A stretch of 64,000 bases of DNA from Zygaena filipendulae (lineage: Eukaryota; Arthropoda; Insecta; Lepidoptera; Zygaenidae): contig OU015666.1 in NCBI GenBank assembly GCA_907165275.2, positions 4,680,001 through 4,744,000 on the forward strand. The letters are read 5' to 3'. Position numbers and translations under genes: made by a program. Each line of letters starts with the position of its first letter. The stretch's first letter is position 1. Positions 54,228 through 64,000 of the stretch are shown piece after piece. Under the pieces are notes generated by a model. The model did not search any database and was not told where the DNA came from. It saw only the letters and a list, made by a program, of their open reading frames with translations.

Positions 54228-54611
54228 TGGTTGCGCCGCATACGCACACACGCCTACACTCGACCTACCTTTATACCTAATCTATGGAATCTGTATCCCT
54301 TATAACTGATTCCATCCCCATCACGCACCCAGTTCCATCTGTTCCCTCGACCCGAGAGTACATCCGCCGCCACGGCGAGCTACACCGCTCCGCGCCCGCG
54401 CATAAACAAAAAACCGCACCGCACCGCACCGCACCGCAAAACTAGGCCTAGTGTAATAAGTGTACTGACTGATGGTGTAATTAACATTAAGTGTGATAGA
54501 AACGTCGCGAAGAAGAACCGAAGGAGAACCAGCACCTGCTCTCAAAGGTATTTATCCTTATTTCTCATCCTCACCCCTCATTGCCCGGATTTCTCTTTCC
54601 GGGCTACTCCA
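54228..54611 (+). repeat. 3' LTR of the BEL/Pao element
   Basis: 384 bp, no difference from the 5' LTR seen by eye; followed by the CTATG duplication. Confidence 0.95.
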
Positions 54612-54616
54612 CTATG

Positions 54617-54950
54617 AATTGTTTTTTTTAATGTAAAAATATTCTTACGAAAAACAAACGAGTCAGTAACGGGATCATAGGAAAAATGATAATCGATATG
54701 ATGTACATGTTATGTCGAAGGGGGGTCGGAAACGGATGTGGCGCCATAAATCCGCCGTTCGAGTCCGCCCAGTGAACTTCCGGGTGGAAAATGTGCGCCC
54801 GCCCAATATCGCGCCAGAGGAGGTTTTTTACATCATTTATACTCGTATATGCCTATGATTGAGTTGCATATGTAATTCAAACGTATTTTATGTGTCTACA
54901 AAGTTTAAAAATCCAATGCACATAGGTACGCATTATACGTAATCACACCG
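54617..54950. other. GC-rich patch, possible regulatory region; no exon recognised
   Basis: 54715-54825 contains TGTGGCGCCATAA, GCCCAATATCGCGCCAG and CCGCCCAGTG, resembling E2F/GC-type promoter motifs, in otherwise AT-rich sequence. Confidence 0.25.
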
Positions 54951-54951
54951 T

Positions 54952-55145
54952 TGGTGCAATGGTTAATGAATCTGATTACTGCGCCAGGTGTCACGGGTTC
55001 CATCCCCCAATAAGAGTGAACATTTATATGAATGAACTTGTTTATCCTGAGTCTGGCTGTTTAGTATGTACAATGTATAGGTATACCTATTAGTATATAT
55101 TGTCAAAAACAATATTTATATATGTAGGCTGTGTCTGCTATTATT
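54952..55145 (+). mobile_element. tRNA-derived SINE (family 2)
   Basis: Box A-like TTGGTGCAATGG, then ATGAATCTGATTACTGCGCC, box B-like GGGTTCCATCC and the GTCTGGCTGTTTAGTATG body. A degenerate sister copy is at 17374. Confidence 0.65.
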
Positions 55146-56160
55146 ATTTATTATAATTTCATTATTTACCTCTATGAATGACATATTTTTTTGAATTTGG
55201 AGATATTATTAAAGAAATGCGAAAATGAAATGCGATACTAGTTCAGTGGTATTTGTGTTCAGATCACATGCAACAACTGAAAATTGGTTCATATTTCAGG
55301 CCGTGCATTTAATTTCTTCGACCACACCGTCACTTGTGTAACATTGGTGAGCTGTGGCCAAACTCCTAGGCTGTTAAACATAAAAAGAAGTAAAACGGTC
55401 CAGTGAACGGTTAGCATCAAGGCAGCTTTTGTTCACTGATCTGAGAAGTTTGATAACATTTTAGCTGAACGAAGATTGATTCGAAGCCGATGCTCCGCCA
55501 TCCATCACTTGTTTAGAGAACACAATCCCAACTTCACAACACCGATAAGTGTCAATGTATGACACAAATAATATATGACACGAAATAACGAGACCGGAGC
55601 CTGTCCAGTCGGCGCTGCTTATCTTTTATTAAATCTTGATTCAATATTGTTATTCTTGTACATTTCGAAGTTAAGAGGCTATGTCGAAAATCAATTAAAT
55701 GTTCAAAATACATCACAATTGTTGCATGACGAATTTAAACGACATATTCGTAAAAACAGTATGTATAATCTATTTAAATAACAATAAGAGGAATTTTAGC
55801 TTTGAAAATATTTAGTAAACATCCCTATTTATAAAATCAATTCTCACAATTCTGTAAATCGCTCTTCATAATATCATAGATACAAGGATTCTGCGATAAA
55901 AACAAAAGCTACTTCGAATTCATAATTGAGGATACGTACCTAAGATACATACGGGAATACACAATACACAATAATAATACAATACATAACTATACACATA
56001 ATATCTCTTATATATTCTGAGGATTTTAAAAACATGATGAGTCTATTTAATTTATATTTGTATCCGTCACACAATTCTTGCCAAACTAACCTCTGGGCAA
56101 GGTACGCCTATGTGGTGAGAGATATTATGTGTATTTGTGTACGTGTGTGTGTGTTTGAGT
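55146..56160. other. Spacer, nothing recognised
   Basis: The frame at 55575-55781 has no splice sites or known domain. Confidence 0.35.
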
Positions 56161-56164
56161 TATA

Positions 56165-56275
56165 TAATATAATTTGTTATTGCTTGGTTTCCACGACACA
56201 AGCTAATAAAAGCTTACTGTGGGATCAAGTAGATCTGTTTGTTGTGATGTGGATTATTATTATTATTGTTAGATC
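56165..56275 (+). mobile_element. SINE family 1, 3' end fragment
   Basis: TTGCTTGGTTTCCACGACAC, GTGGGATCAAGTAGATCTGT and a terminal ATT run (TTATTATTATTATTG), as at 40241. Missing the tRNA-like head. Confidence 0.7.
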
Positions 56276-58457
56276 TTAATAAAAATATATGCATATTTTT
56301 AGCATACAAAATATCATTTGCAAAAATATACAAAACCACATAAAATATTATATGTAGGTACGTACATGAATAACGTCATTACATACCTGCAAAAACTTAT
56401 AGAAAATTTCATTTGCAAAAACGTATTATGTTAAGAAATTCAAGAAACTACTCCCGTAGAGTTTTTGTTTACATAATTTAATTTGTTTTTTGTCAGTGTT
56501 GGGTGTGTGAAGGTAGGTATGTAGATATTCGAGAAAAGGGTCTTGCATGGGTGTGAATTTCCTAACTGTTTGGGTCACGGCCTTCCGAAGCTAATGTAAA
56601 GAACAAAAAGACTTTCTTTACAAAACGTGCGACGTTATATTGAAACGTGAAAACTGTGAGAGTGATATGTGTTCAAACACGTGTCTTGTCCTTTGTAGTC
56701 CATTGACACACGGCAAATATTACAGCTACTCTATGTCATGTTATATTAGTCGTTTGTCTTAATGTGACATTTTAAAAACAAAACATGTTTTACTGATCTG
56801 AATTTTAATTCCATAGATAATTACTTAGGTATACTTATACCCATTTTACGTTTCCAGAATTCGAATTAAAACAAAAATATTTCTATAGTTTCCATAGTAA
56901 GTTGCAATTTATGTGTGAAATGACATAGTATATTGTGCTGATATAGGTAAGGTTAATGTTATGAATCTCGGTGTTTAATGTGTATCGTAAGTATGTATTA
57001 TATTTAGAAGAAAAAGTCTAAAAGAAATTACATGACATCTAATGCCCACAGTACAAGCTCTGCTTAGTTTAGAACTAGAAAACGCTGTGTAAATGTAAAA
57101 ACATTATTACTTTATTATTCATTATTTACGTATGGTGTCATTAATTAATTATGCATAATATCACAAACAACAACATTTCCACTTATATTTTCCGTTAAAA
57201 AAAAACACTTACATCTCTCATACTAGAATAAAATGTCCCCCAGAGTAAAGATTGTACCCCAGTTCTTACTCGCTCGAGCACTAGCTCAATGAGAACGCTC
57301 CCGTTTTGTGCTTAGGATGCGTATCTGTACTCTCATCTCCTCCCACAAAGCTCTGTTGATTACGAGCCAAGCCGCGGGCAGCGCAGGATGAACACGGCTT
57401 AATGCATTCTCAGCCCTACGGTATAGATTTTTATTTCACTAGTAGCATTTGCCTGCGGCGTCGCTCAAGTGGTGTTTGACCTCTGTCGCATCCAAAATAA
57501 GAGCGGAACTACGAAGTTATGTCTGTTACCGACAGTTTTCAAATTAGGGTAATGTAAATCGGTATAAATACTTCTTTTCGTAAAAAGAAAAATATTAGAA
57601 GGTTTTGGATAATTCAACCCTTAGATAAGGGTAAAAAACCAGCTGGTTGTTTATAAATAAACTAAAGAATGTTTATTTCTAATTAGGCACAGATACAGAC
57701 AAAGTTAGTTAATTAAAAGAAAAAGGATTATTTTTTATGTTAACTCTAATAAAATTAATTCAAATAATAACATTGATAATGGTCTCGGAGATCGCGTCCT
57801 ATATCTCACCCAACAAGAAGATAAATTACTCAATAACATTTATGTAAATACTCATTCACATACATTTAAACTCAACTTTGGAGGCAGACCTCGATAAATT
57901 TTGTTTTTTTATTCGCGGAGTGAACGATTCATGATGACAGATAAAAAAACCAGTCAGTTTTGACCTTCTACAATATAATATATGTATAACGTTTTCTCAA
58001 GTTGTCGAGTCTTTGTTTAGTAATATTAATGAAAAAAAAGTGGCGAAATGATTGGTTTGTTGTGAAGTCATTGTTTGATGGGTGTACGCGCCGTCGGAGG
58101 GCGCCACTATCACTTGATGGATGGCTCTCAAAGTGTATCAATCTTCGTCGTTACCAAATCCATTGTCGCCTTTGTTGTTATCCGTTATTCATTCCTCGGC
58201 GAAAATCGACTGGTATCGATTCCACCGTTAGTTCGCCAGTAGTGGGTATAGCTACAGCACTGCGGAAACATACCGAAAAACTTGCATGATGGAGTTTTTG
58301 ACGGGAACTGAAAGTGCTGCATGCGTCATTAATTTTTTTTTTTGGAAAAAAAAAAGAATATGAACGGGTTTTGTTGCTGTTTCGGACTATAAAGTTTTGC
58401 AGTGACGGTTTTATGATATTTGTACATGGAATTTCTGTATCTATATTTATACTAATA
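56276..58457. other. AT-rich spacer; no gene recognised
   Basis: A possible Helitron-like head at about 57438 (CTAGTAGCATTTGCCTGCGG). The GC-richer patch at 57280-57420 and overlapping frames at 58002-58290 have no support as exons. Confidence 0.3.
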
Positions 58458-58740
58458 CTAGCTGTCCCGCGCGATTTCATCCGCGGTAATTTCAGAGTTC
58501 CCGCGGGAATTCCGGGAAAAAAGTATTCTATGTCCTTCTTTGTACCCCTGCCAGTAGTTTACGGTGATTAGCTGTTCCCGCAATAATTAGGAGTTCCCAC
58601 GGGAATTCCGGGATAAAAACTATCCTATCTTTTAAGTTAGGCCAAATACAACATAGTGACCAAATTTCATCTCGATCAATTCAGTAGTTTCGGAGTCCAT
58701 CGCGGACAAACAACGTGACACGTGATTTATATATATTAGA
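58458..58740 (-). mobile_element. Helitron-like element, subfamily D, complete
   Basis: A|CTAG head, two GGGAATTCCGGG blocks, CGCGGACAAACAACGTGACA, and GA|T at the far end. Confidence 0.8.
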
Positions 58741-58744
58741 TTAG

Positions 58745-58960
58745 ATATTATAAACAGCTAAAATTCGTGAGTTTCTGAATAATTGTGAGTTTGTAACGTT
58801 GTAGGGGGTAATCTTTGGAGTTACTGAACCGGTTTTGAAAATTATTTTACCAATAGAATGCTACAGTGTTCCTGAGTGTCATGTCATATGGTACTTTTAT
58901 CCCGGAATTCCCGCGGGAATTCCGAAATTACTGCGGGTGAAACCGCGTGGGAACAGCTAG
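58745..58960 (+). mobile_element. Helitron-like element, subfamily A
   Basis: ATATTATAAACAGC near the start, GTTGTAGGGGGTAATCTTTG, hairpin (CTGCGGGTGAAACCGCGTGG) and CTAG|T. It is tail-adjacent to the D copy at 58458, opposite orientation. Confidence 0.75.
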
Positions 58961-58964
58961 TCTT

Positions 58965-59105
58965 GAGGTAAAGTTTGTGAGTTTTTAAGTTTGTGACGTT
59001 GTAGGGGGTAATTTCTGGATATACTGAACCGATTTTGAAAATACTTTCACTTAGATATGGGAAGCAACGGTAGTTCTTTTTATCTCGAATTTTGAACTCC
59101 GAAAT
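58965..59105 (+). mobile_element. Helitron-like element, subfamily A, truncated before the hairpin
   Basis: TTTGTGACGTTGTAGGGGGT and CCGATTTTGAAAATACTTTC body; the CTAG end is absent. Confidence 0.6.
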
Positions 59106-59142
59106 AGGCTATTTGAATATATCTTTTTCTTAATTCTGCTTA

Positions 59143-59397
59143 GTCCGTCAGCTAGATAATAAAAAAATAATGGACACATACCTATATTTTGCTTTTTCAA
59201 ATTAATTAAAATATACTTACTTGAATATGCGCATTAAAGTTTGGGAGTGGGGGCTCGTAACGTCATGTACAGGTAAAAACTGCACCTGCTTGTGACGTCA
59301 CGCGATATTTGACCCGATCTCCGTTATTTTTTGCTTACGTAAAAAAGGAAAAAAAAAACGTGTCTAATACTTTTACGAGTGAATCTACAAGACGGGC
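59143..59397. mobile_element. TGACGTCA-type MITE
   Basis: GTCCGTC...GACGGGC inverted ends flanked by TA. TGACGTCA at 59293-59300 and TAACGTCA at 59258-59265. GGCTATTTG arms outside (about 59106 and 59440) suggest a larger element. Confidence 0.7.
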
Positions 59398-59639
59398 TAA
59401 AATAAAAAAATAATCAAATAGTCATTGATATACCACACAAATAGCCCATTACCGCGGTGAAACCGCGCTAGCTAGCCGTGCAGCTAGTATTGTATAAAGA
59501 AGCTTCCTCACTGACTCATCAATACTAGTAAAGCTAGAAACAGGATAGCCAAATACAGATTTAAGTTCTTACTAAACATAGGTACATAAAAATACAATGT
59601 ACCTAACATTCAATTTATACCACAAACTGACTATCCTAT

Positions 59640-60055
59640 GTATTTTATTTTATTTTTACATCAGTACCTACAATCGCAAAATATCTGAAGCAGTGTTTCG
59701 CATTCGGCGAAACTGCCGCAAATCGGGACATGGGCACTAGCGCATTGCCCGAGCATGCACAGGGCTGCCACATTAGGGGTAGTGCACTCTGTCGGGTAGA
59801 GGTATGTACTTATACATTGTACAACATTCATGCATACCGCCCGAGGTGCCCAGACGTTGAGTGGCAACCCTTGTCTGACAGAACTGAATGAGCTTCGTGA
59901 ACATTTTGTCCGATAAAATTGCCAACTAAATCTTTGTATTGTAACTATAAAAAAAAATTGTTTACAGAATTTTTGTCTATAATATGTTGTTATTGCTTGG
60001 AAATATTGTGTCTTCTACTGTGTGTGCAATAAAGTATATTTGATTTGATTTGAAT
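59640..60055 (+). mobile_element. Non-LTR retrotransposon 3' region
   Basis: A GC-richer stretch (59690-59880) followed by TGTGTGCAATAAAGTATATT and the short tandem tail TTTGATTTGATTTGA, as at LINE 3' ends. Confidence 0.5.
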
Positions 60056-60412
60056 ATTGGTCAATTTGTTATTCAGTTCATTATAAAAAAAAAAAAAAAA
60101 TTTCAAAATAATTTAGGTACGAAACAAAAAGTTACTTTTTCGTGTATTTGACTTGCTACGTAAACATATTTTATTATTTGAATAGAGACTTTATTGGTGA
60201 CGGTGGGCAAAAAAAATGTGTTACGATACGTTACTCGTAAAATGCGAATACATTTTTCGTAACGAGTATAAGAGGCTTCGATTGCTTAAACATGTGGCTA
60301 CTGACCGTCGCCGGTTCAAATCACACGATTTCTATAGATAGAAGATAGATCTCTTTAAAAATTACACCTACCTATACTACTGTTTTTACTGTAATAAATG
60401 TCTCCATACTTC

Positions 60413-60546
60413 ACCTGGTAGCCTGGAAGAGGTCGTTTCATAGTGATAAGGCCGCCCTTTGGAGCTTAATACTTCTGTATTCAAATTTTTTGTCATTGTC
60501 CTGTTTGTGTGGTGTTCAATAAAGTGTTCTTCATTCATTAATTCAT
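60413..60546 (+). mobile_element. Non-LTR retrotransposon 3' tail
   Basis: GCCTGGAAGAGGTCGTTTCA, TAGTGATAAGGCCGCCC and GTTCAATAAAGTGTTC followed by TTCATTCATTAATTCATT. This layout is familiar from lepidopteran LINE 3' UTRs. Confidence 0.6.
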
Positions 60547-62055
60547 TACATATGCACATGATATGTGAAACTTATAAAAAAATATAGGTTTTTTTTTTTA
60601 AGTTTGTCACCTTTTCACGCAAGTATGTACCTACACGTATCCGGTTTCATAATTTTAACGCAACGTGTTGTGTTTTGTGTGTTTTGTGAAATTTTATTTA
60701 TTGCAACGGTACGGCAAAAAATTAACAGGCAGCATGTTATTAATTTGAAAAAAAAAAAAAACAAATCCACTTAAGTTTAATTCATTCACAAAGGTGGAGT
60801 TTTCTGCTTATAGCCCTGCAGGCGGGCTGTAATGGCCGACTGTGCTCCACTAGCTGGTTTCGGTTGGATTTGTAATGCATGGCCTCGACTTATTCGTTGC
60901 AACTTCGTTCCCGTATTAGACTTGCAGATATTTTGTCGCGGCGCGTTGTGTGCCGGAGAACTAACTTCTGAGTTATGGCCGACCGTGGACGTTTTATATT
61001 TAGCACTTTTAGGCCATAAATGAATAACTAATAACTGAAAAGTTGCTAACTACATCCGGTTCGAAGGAAAATATAAGCACTATTTGTGGACTTAGACTTG
61101 CAAAATAATATATAATAATATATGAAAAAAAAAAATAATAACATATATTATATTTTTTTTTCCAAGATTTCAATGTTTCAATCGAATTTTACATTAAAAA
61201 CTTTTATTGTTATCACTACTATGTACAGTAGCTAACACACAGTCAATCGTAAGGATTGTTAATTTTATGTCTCACTAAACTTTAAATTTGACTGTTTGCC
61301 TTGTGATTTTAAATGATACTATAGGAAAAAAACATATACAATATTTTTTCCATCGTACTAACTGTCGCCACACAAACAAAGTCCGAAGTAAAACGTAGTT
61401 CAGTGTTAATCACAGCGGGAGACCAAACAAAGGAGTCCGTAAATGAATACTTTTCCAATTGAATCGTGGCCTTTTTCAATTAAACGAATGCTTTAAACCC
61501 ATCAAGGCTCACAGGGCACAATAGGCCAGTGTTTTTTGTGCCCAGCCCTCGCCTAATCCAGATTGACATTTTTATAGCGATGCTAACGATTGTTGTTGTA
61601 AATGTTTTATTGACCTTAAATAATTTATTGACTCTCAAGAAACATTCGGGTTGGCGTTTTAATCTAGGTATATTCTGGTATACAATATACATTTAACATG
61701 AAAATAAATGTCACGATTGACTGACAGACTTTTCTTCTACACCCGGACCTGGAAACTTGGAATTTTGCCCAAGGTTTCCTCAAATATGTAATGTACACAA
61801 GAACCAAGAAAAAGATGGATTTAGGGTTTCGTCACAGATAATATACAATAATATTTCTTATACCAGATTTCATAAAACATATTGTGTATTAACATTGATT
61901 ATCGCCACTAAGCCGCTTTAATATTAGTGTAAAAAAAAAAAAAAATTCAACTCCTAAAAATTTTTTGAATTTTTTTAAAGATTTTGAAGTTTTTTGTATA
62001 TATACAAACAAACATGATAGATCTTCTTTTTAAACAGAGCAATGCGTAGGTATTT
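60547..62055. other. Spacer; no gene supported
   Basis: A unique GC-richer stretch at 60800-61015 has a 63-codon frame (60832-61023) without known domain or splice sites. Confidence 0.3.
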
Positions 62056-62059
62056 CAGG

Positions 62060-62127
62060 GTTGTCGTTAATTTCTAAGTTGAGAAAGATTAAATGCGGTT
62101 AAAATCGCGGGATGGGGAAATAGCTAG
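62060..62127 (+). mobile_element. Helitron-like 3' end, degenerate
   Basis: ATGCGGTTAAAATCGCGGG and AAATAGCTAG|T. Confidence 0.45.
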
Positions 62128-62161
62128 TGTGATAACAGCTATTTCCCCATATTAGCTAATA

Positions 62162-62488
62162 TCTGTACTAATATTATAAAGAGCAAAAGTTTGTGAGTTT
62201 GTGGGTTTGTGAATTTGTGAGTTTGTGACGTTGTAGAGGGTAATCTCTCGATCTACTGAAGCGATTTTGAAAATTCTTTCACTTTTAAAAAGCTGCAGTG
62301 ATCCTGAGTGACATAGGGTACTTTTTATTCTGGGATTCCCGCGGGAACTCCAGAGTTTGTGAGGTTATAATCTTTGGATCTACTGTACCGATTTTGAAAA
62401 TTCTTTCACTTATAGGAAGCTATAGTGATCCTGAGTGACATAGGGTACTATTTATCCTGGAATTCCTGTAAGTACTCCGGTCAGCTAG
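62162..62488 (+). mobile_element. Helitron-like element, subfamily A, duplicated body and no terminal hairpin
   Basis: A|TCTGTACTAATATTATAAAG start; two tandem copies of the segment from AATCT(C/T)...ATCTACTG to ATAGGGTACT; then TACTCCGGTCAGCTAG|T. The ACCGCGGGTGAAACCGCGG segment present in other copies is absent. Confidence 0.8.
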
Positions 62489-62564
62489 TAGGTATATAAT
62501 TATAATACCATACGAGTAGTAAATAACATTCAAACAATACTAAGTAGCGTTCAAATCATAAGCA

Positions 62565-62764
62565 TCAGCTGTGCCCCGCGGTTTCACCCTCGTGAAACGT
62601 TTTTGTATAAGAACTTTTTTCCCGACATACGATTTAAACAGAAAAAAATGTTAAAAACTTTTTTTTGTAGTTGGTTAGGTGCTATTCTTTCATCGCCTGT
62701 CAATATCTGTTAAAAATATTCAATGTACAGAATTGCGGATTCTATTCTTTTATTATAGTATAGA
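62565..62764 (-). mobile_element. Helitron-like element, subfamily E
   Basis: ATCAGCTGTGCCCCGCGGTT head (CTAG mutated), CCCGACATACGATTTAAAC, GAATTGCGGATTCTATTC and a 5' end reading TCTATACTATAATAAAAG on the - strand. Confidence 0.7.
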
Positions 62765-63289
62765 TTAAGCTTTTAATATCGTTCTCTTCTCCATTCTTTA
62801 CTGCCAGGTGTAATATGAAAAAAATCCCCTAATAATTTTTGAAACACGGAGGCGTTAAAATATAGCTCTAAAATTACGAAAATTCATCAAAGAATATTGT
62901 TATACAAAGAGTTAAATACAAATAAGAATTAAATATAATATTATGCAAATTTGACCCGAAAAGAAAAACATACGCGACGTTTTACCGCCATCATCATACG
63001 CCGGAAACCGGAGCGCGGGAAAATGTCCAATTTTATTTCCGCGTTCCGAATTTTCATGAGCGAATGCCACTTTTGTGACAGACAGAACGAAAGTGCTTAA
63101 AGCGAATGCCTCATTTCGAGTTTCAACACTCGCTCCGCCGGATAAGGGTCCACTCGAAATTAACGAACTAAAAATCGCCTCATTTCTGATATGACCTGTA
63201 CTATCTATATACCTATGTATATCGTACGCGATCACGTGATATCAAAAAACGAGATGCGTGAACCAACAAAAATGCGTTAGTTTGAGTGT
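62765..63289. other. Spacer with a - strand ORF, no gene supported
   Basis: A 107-codon - strand frame (62912-63235) spans a GC-richer patch but shows no known domain or splice sites. Confidence 0.25.
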
Positions 63290-63475
63290 GTATAATATGA
63301 GTGTATGAGTTAGTACCTATATGTTTGCTACTTCTTCACGCTGAAACGGCTAAACGAACTCGGATGAAATTTGAAATGGTGATAGCTTATATCTTGAATT
63401 AACACACAGATTACCTTTGACATCGGAGATCCCGAGGGAATGCCGAAATTTATGTGAGCAAAGTCGAGGGGAATT
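63290..63475 (+). mobile_element. Helitron-like element, subfamily C, degenerate
   Basis: CTTCTTCACGCTGAAACGGC, GAACTCGGATGAAATTTGAA and GATCCCGAGGGAATGCCGAA follow C order; the CTAG end is lost. Confidence 0.5.
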
Positions 63476-64000
63476 TCTTTATTAATAAATAAATAAAAGT
63501 GAAAAATAATATTATAATACTATGAAAAGTAGGTATTATTTTCATGGAATTATAGCTCCTTGATGACAGAAGCTCGATAAATATCTACAGGATTCGTTTA
63601 CGAAAAAACTCGAAAATATGTCGATAGATCGAATTGAAATTTCGATAGATCATTGAATCTTTACCTAAGAGTGTTTATTTATAATTTATATTTTGTATCC
63701 CGAAGTTTCAACCGAACCAGAACCAGAAAACGAAGAGGAGCTGCGTTTAGCCAGTATATTATACTAAATATTACGTATTACTCAATATGCTTTTATTCAA
63801 TGATACTATCATACCTACTAATTACGTTTCTAATAGGGTGCACAACCGTTAGTGCTCAGATAAAATTGTTCACACGAAAACGTTTTGAACGCCTCAACGC
63901 ATTAATACCAAATTTTGTTTGTCACAGCGCTACCATACATTGGACGTGACCGAGAATTTTGCCACAAAATTAACAATTACATCCCAATTAATAATCTAAT
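63476..64000. other. AT-rich spacer, nothing recognised
   Basis: The frame at 63653-63949 has no supporting signals. Confidence 0.3.

Larger units (their letters stand above)
49467..54611 (+). mobile_element. BEL/Pao LTR retrotransposon, recent, internally deleted
   Basis: Two LTRs of 384 bp (49467-49850 and 54228-54611), each beginning TGG and ending CA, look identical by eye, and a CTATG duplication flanks the element (49462-49466, 54612-54616). Total length is 5145 bp, shorter than the 6-7 kb usual for intact BEL/Pao elements, because RNase H and integrase are missing. The order gag, protease, RT with DUF1758/DUF5641-like regions identifies BEL/Pao rather than Gypsy or Copia. It is unlikely to move by itself. 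Confidence 0.95.

Noticed and set aside
61500..61692. 70-codon - strand ORF near 61480
   Set aside because: No family resemblance and no exon signals.
62912..63235. 107-codon - strand ORF
   Set aside because: No known domain, no splice signals, low confidence of being coding.

Overview
This is animal nuclear DNA, almost certainly from a moth or butterfly (Lepidoptera). It is AT-rich and gene-poor, with short exons separated by long introns or spacers, and it is crowded with transposable elements of types common in that order. It contains one insect-specific gene family (chemosensory proteins), a BEL/Pao LTR retrotransposon, tRNA-derived SINEs, non-LTR retrotransposon tails, and many short Helitron-like elements ending in CTAG. 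I found no rRNA gene, no stand-alone tRNA gene and no CRISPR array. The species cannot be named from the window.

Host genes. Two chemosensory protein (CSP/OS-D) genes lie in tandem on the + strand at the left end. The first is represented only by its last exon (364-563). The second is complete: TATA box 5013, probable non-coding first exon to 5071, coding exons 6497-6683 and 8166-8365. Its introns carry at least five transposable-element insertions. A single 97-bp exon on the - strand (21730-21826) encodes the start of a semaphorin 'sema' domain and has a splice site at each end; I could not find its partner exons here. A weaker candidate - strand terminal exon with a poly(A) signal lies at 36698-37010. 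A fragment of a non-LTR retrotransposon ORF lies at 47955-48164.

Mobile elements by region. 1-9 kb: a pogo-like DNA transposon (3545-4876) that keeps a broken N-terminal half of its transposase, plus Helitron-like copies. 9-14 kb: nested MITEs and a long GGTTCCGTA-type repeat. 16-21 kb: SINE copies, then a row of four elements (19609-20862). 23-27 kb: abutting Helitron-like copies. 31-42 kb: SINEs (one split by a foldback MITE), Helitron-like copies, inverted-repeat elements, and an unusual pair of opposed ~138-bp repeat arrays (40.95-42.3 kb). 49.5-54.6 kb: a 5.1-kb BEL/Pao element with apparently identical 384-bp LTRs and a CTATG target duplication; its single ORF has lost RNase H and integrase in frame and has a changed reverse transcriptase active site. 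55-64 kb: non-LTR tails, SINE pieces and more Helitron-like copies.

The Helitron-like copies share a 3' end (CCGCGG-GTGAAA-CCGCGG hairpin, then CTAG) and a 5' end starting TC (TACTAATATTATAAA). The best-preserved copies sit exactly between A and T with no target duplication. I group them by internal sequence into six working subfamilies: A (contains GGTAATCTCTGGATC), B (contains a GATG-rich stretch), C (contains GTTACGCTTTCACG), D (contains GTCACGTTGTTTGTCC), E (contains GAGTAGAATCC near the 5' end) and F (contains CTACGTCATACAAAG on the opposite strand). These letters are mine, not database names.

What ties the window together is insertion history. Host exons are sparse and small; nearly all recognisable structure is layered, nested and internally duplicated non-autonomous elements. 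The youngest-looking insertion is the BEL/Pao element.
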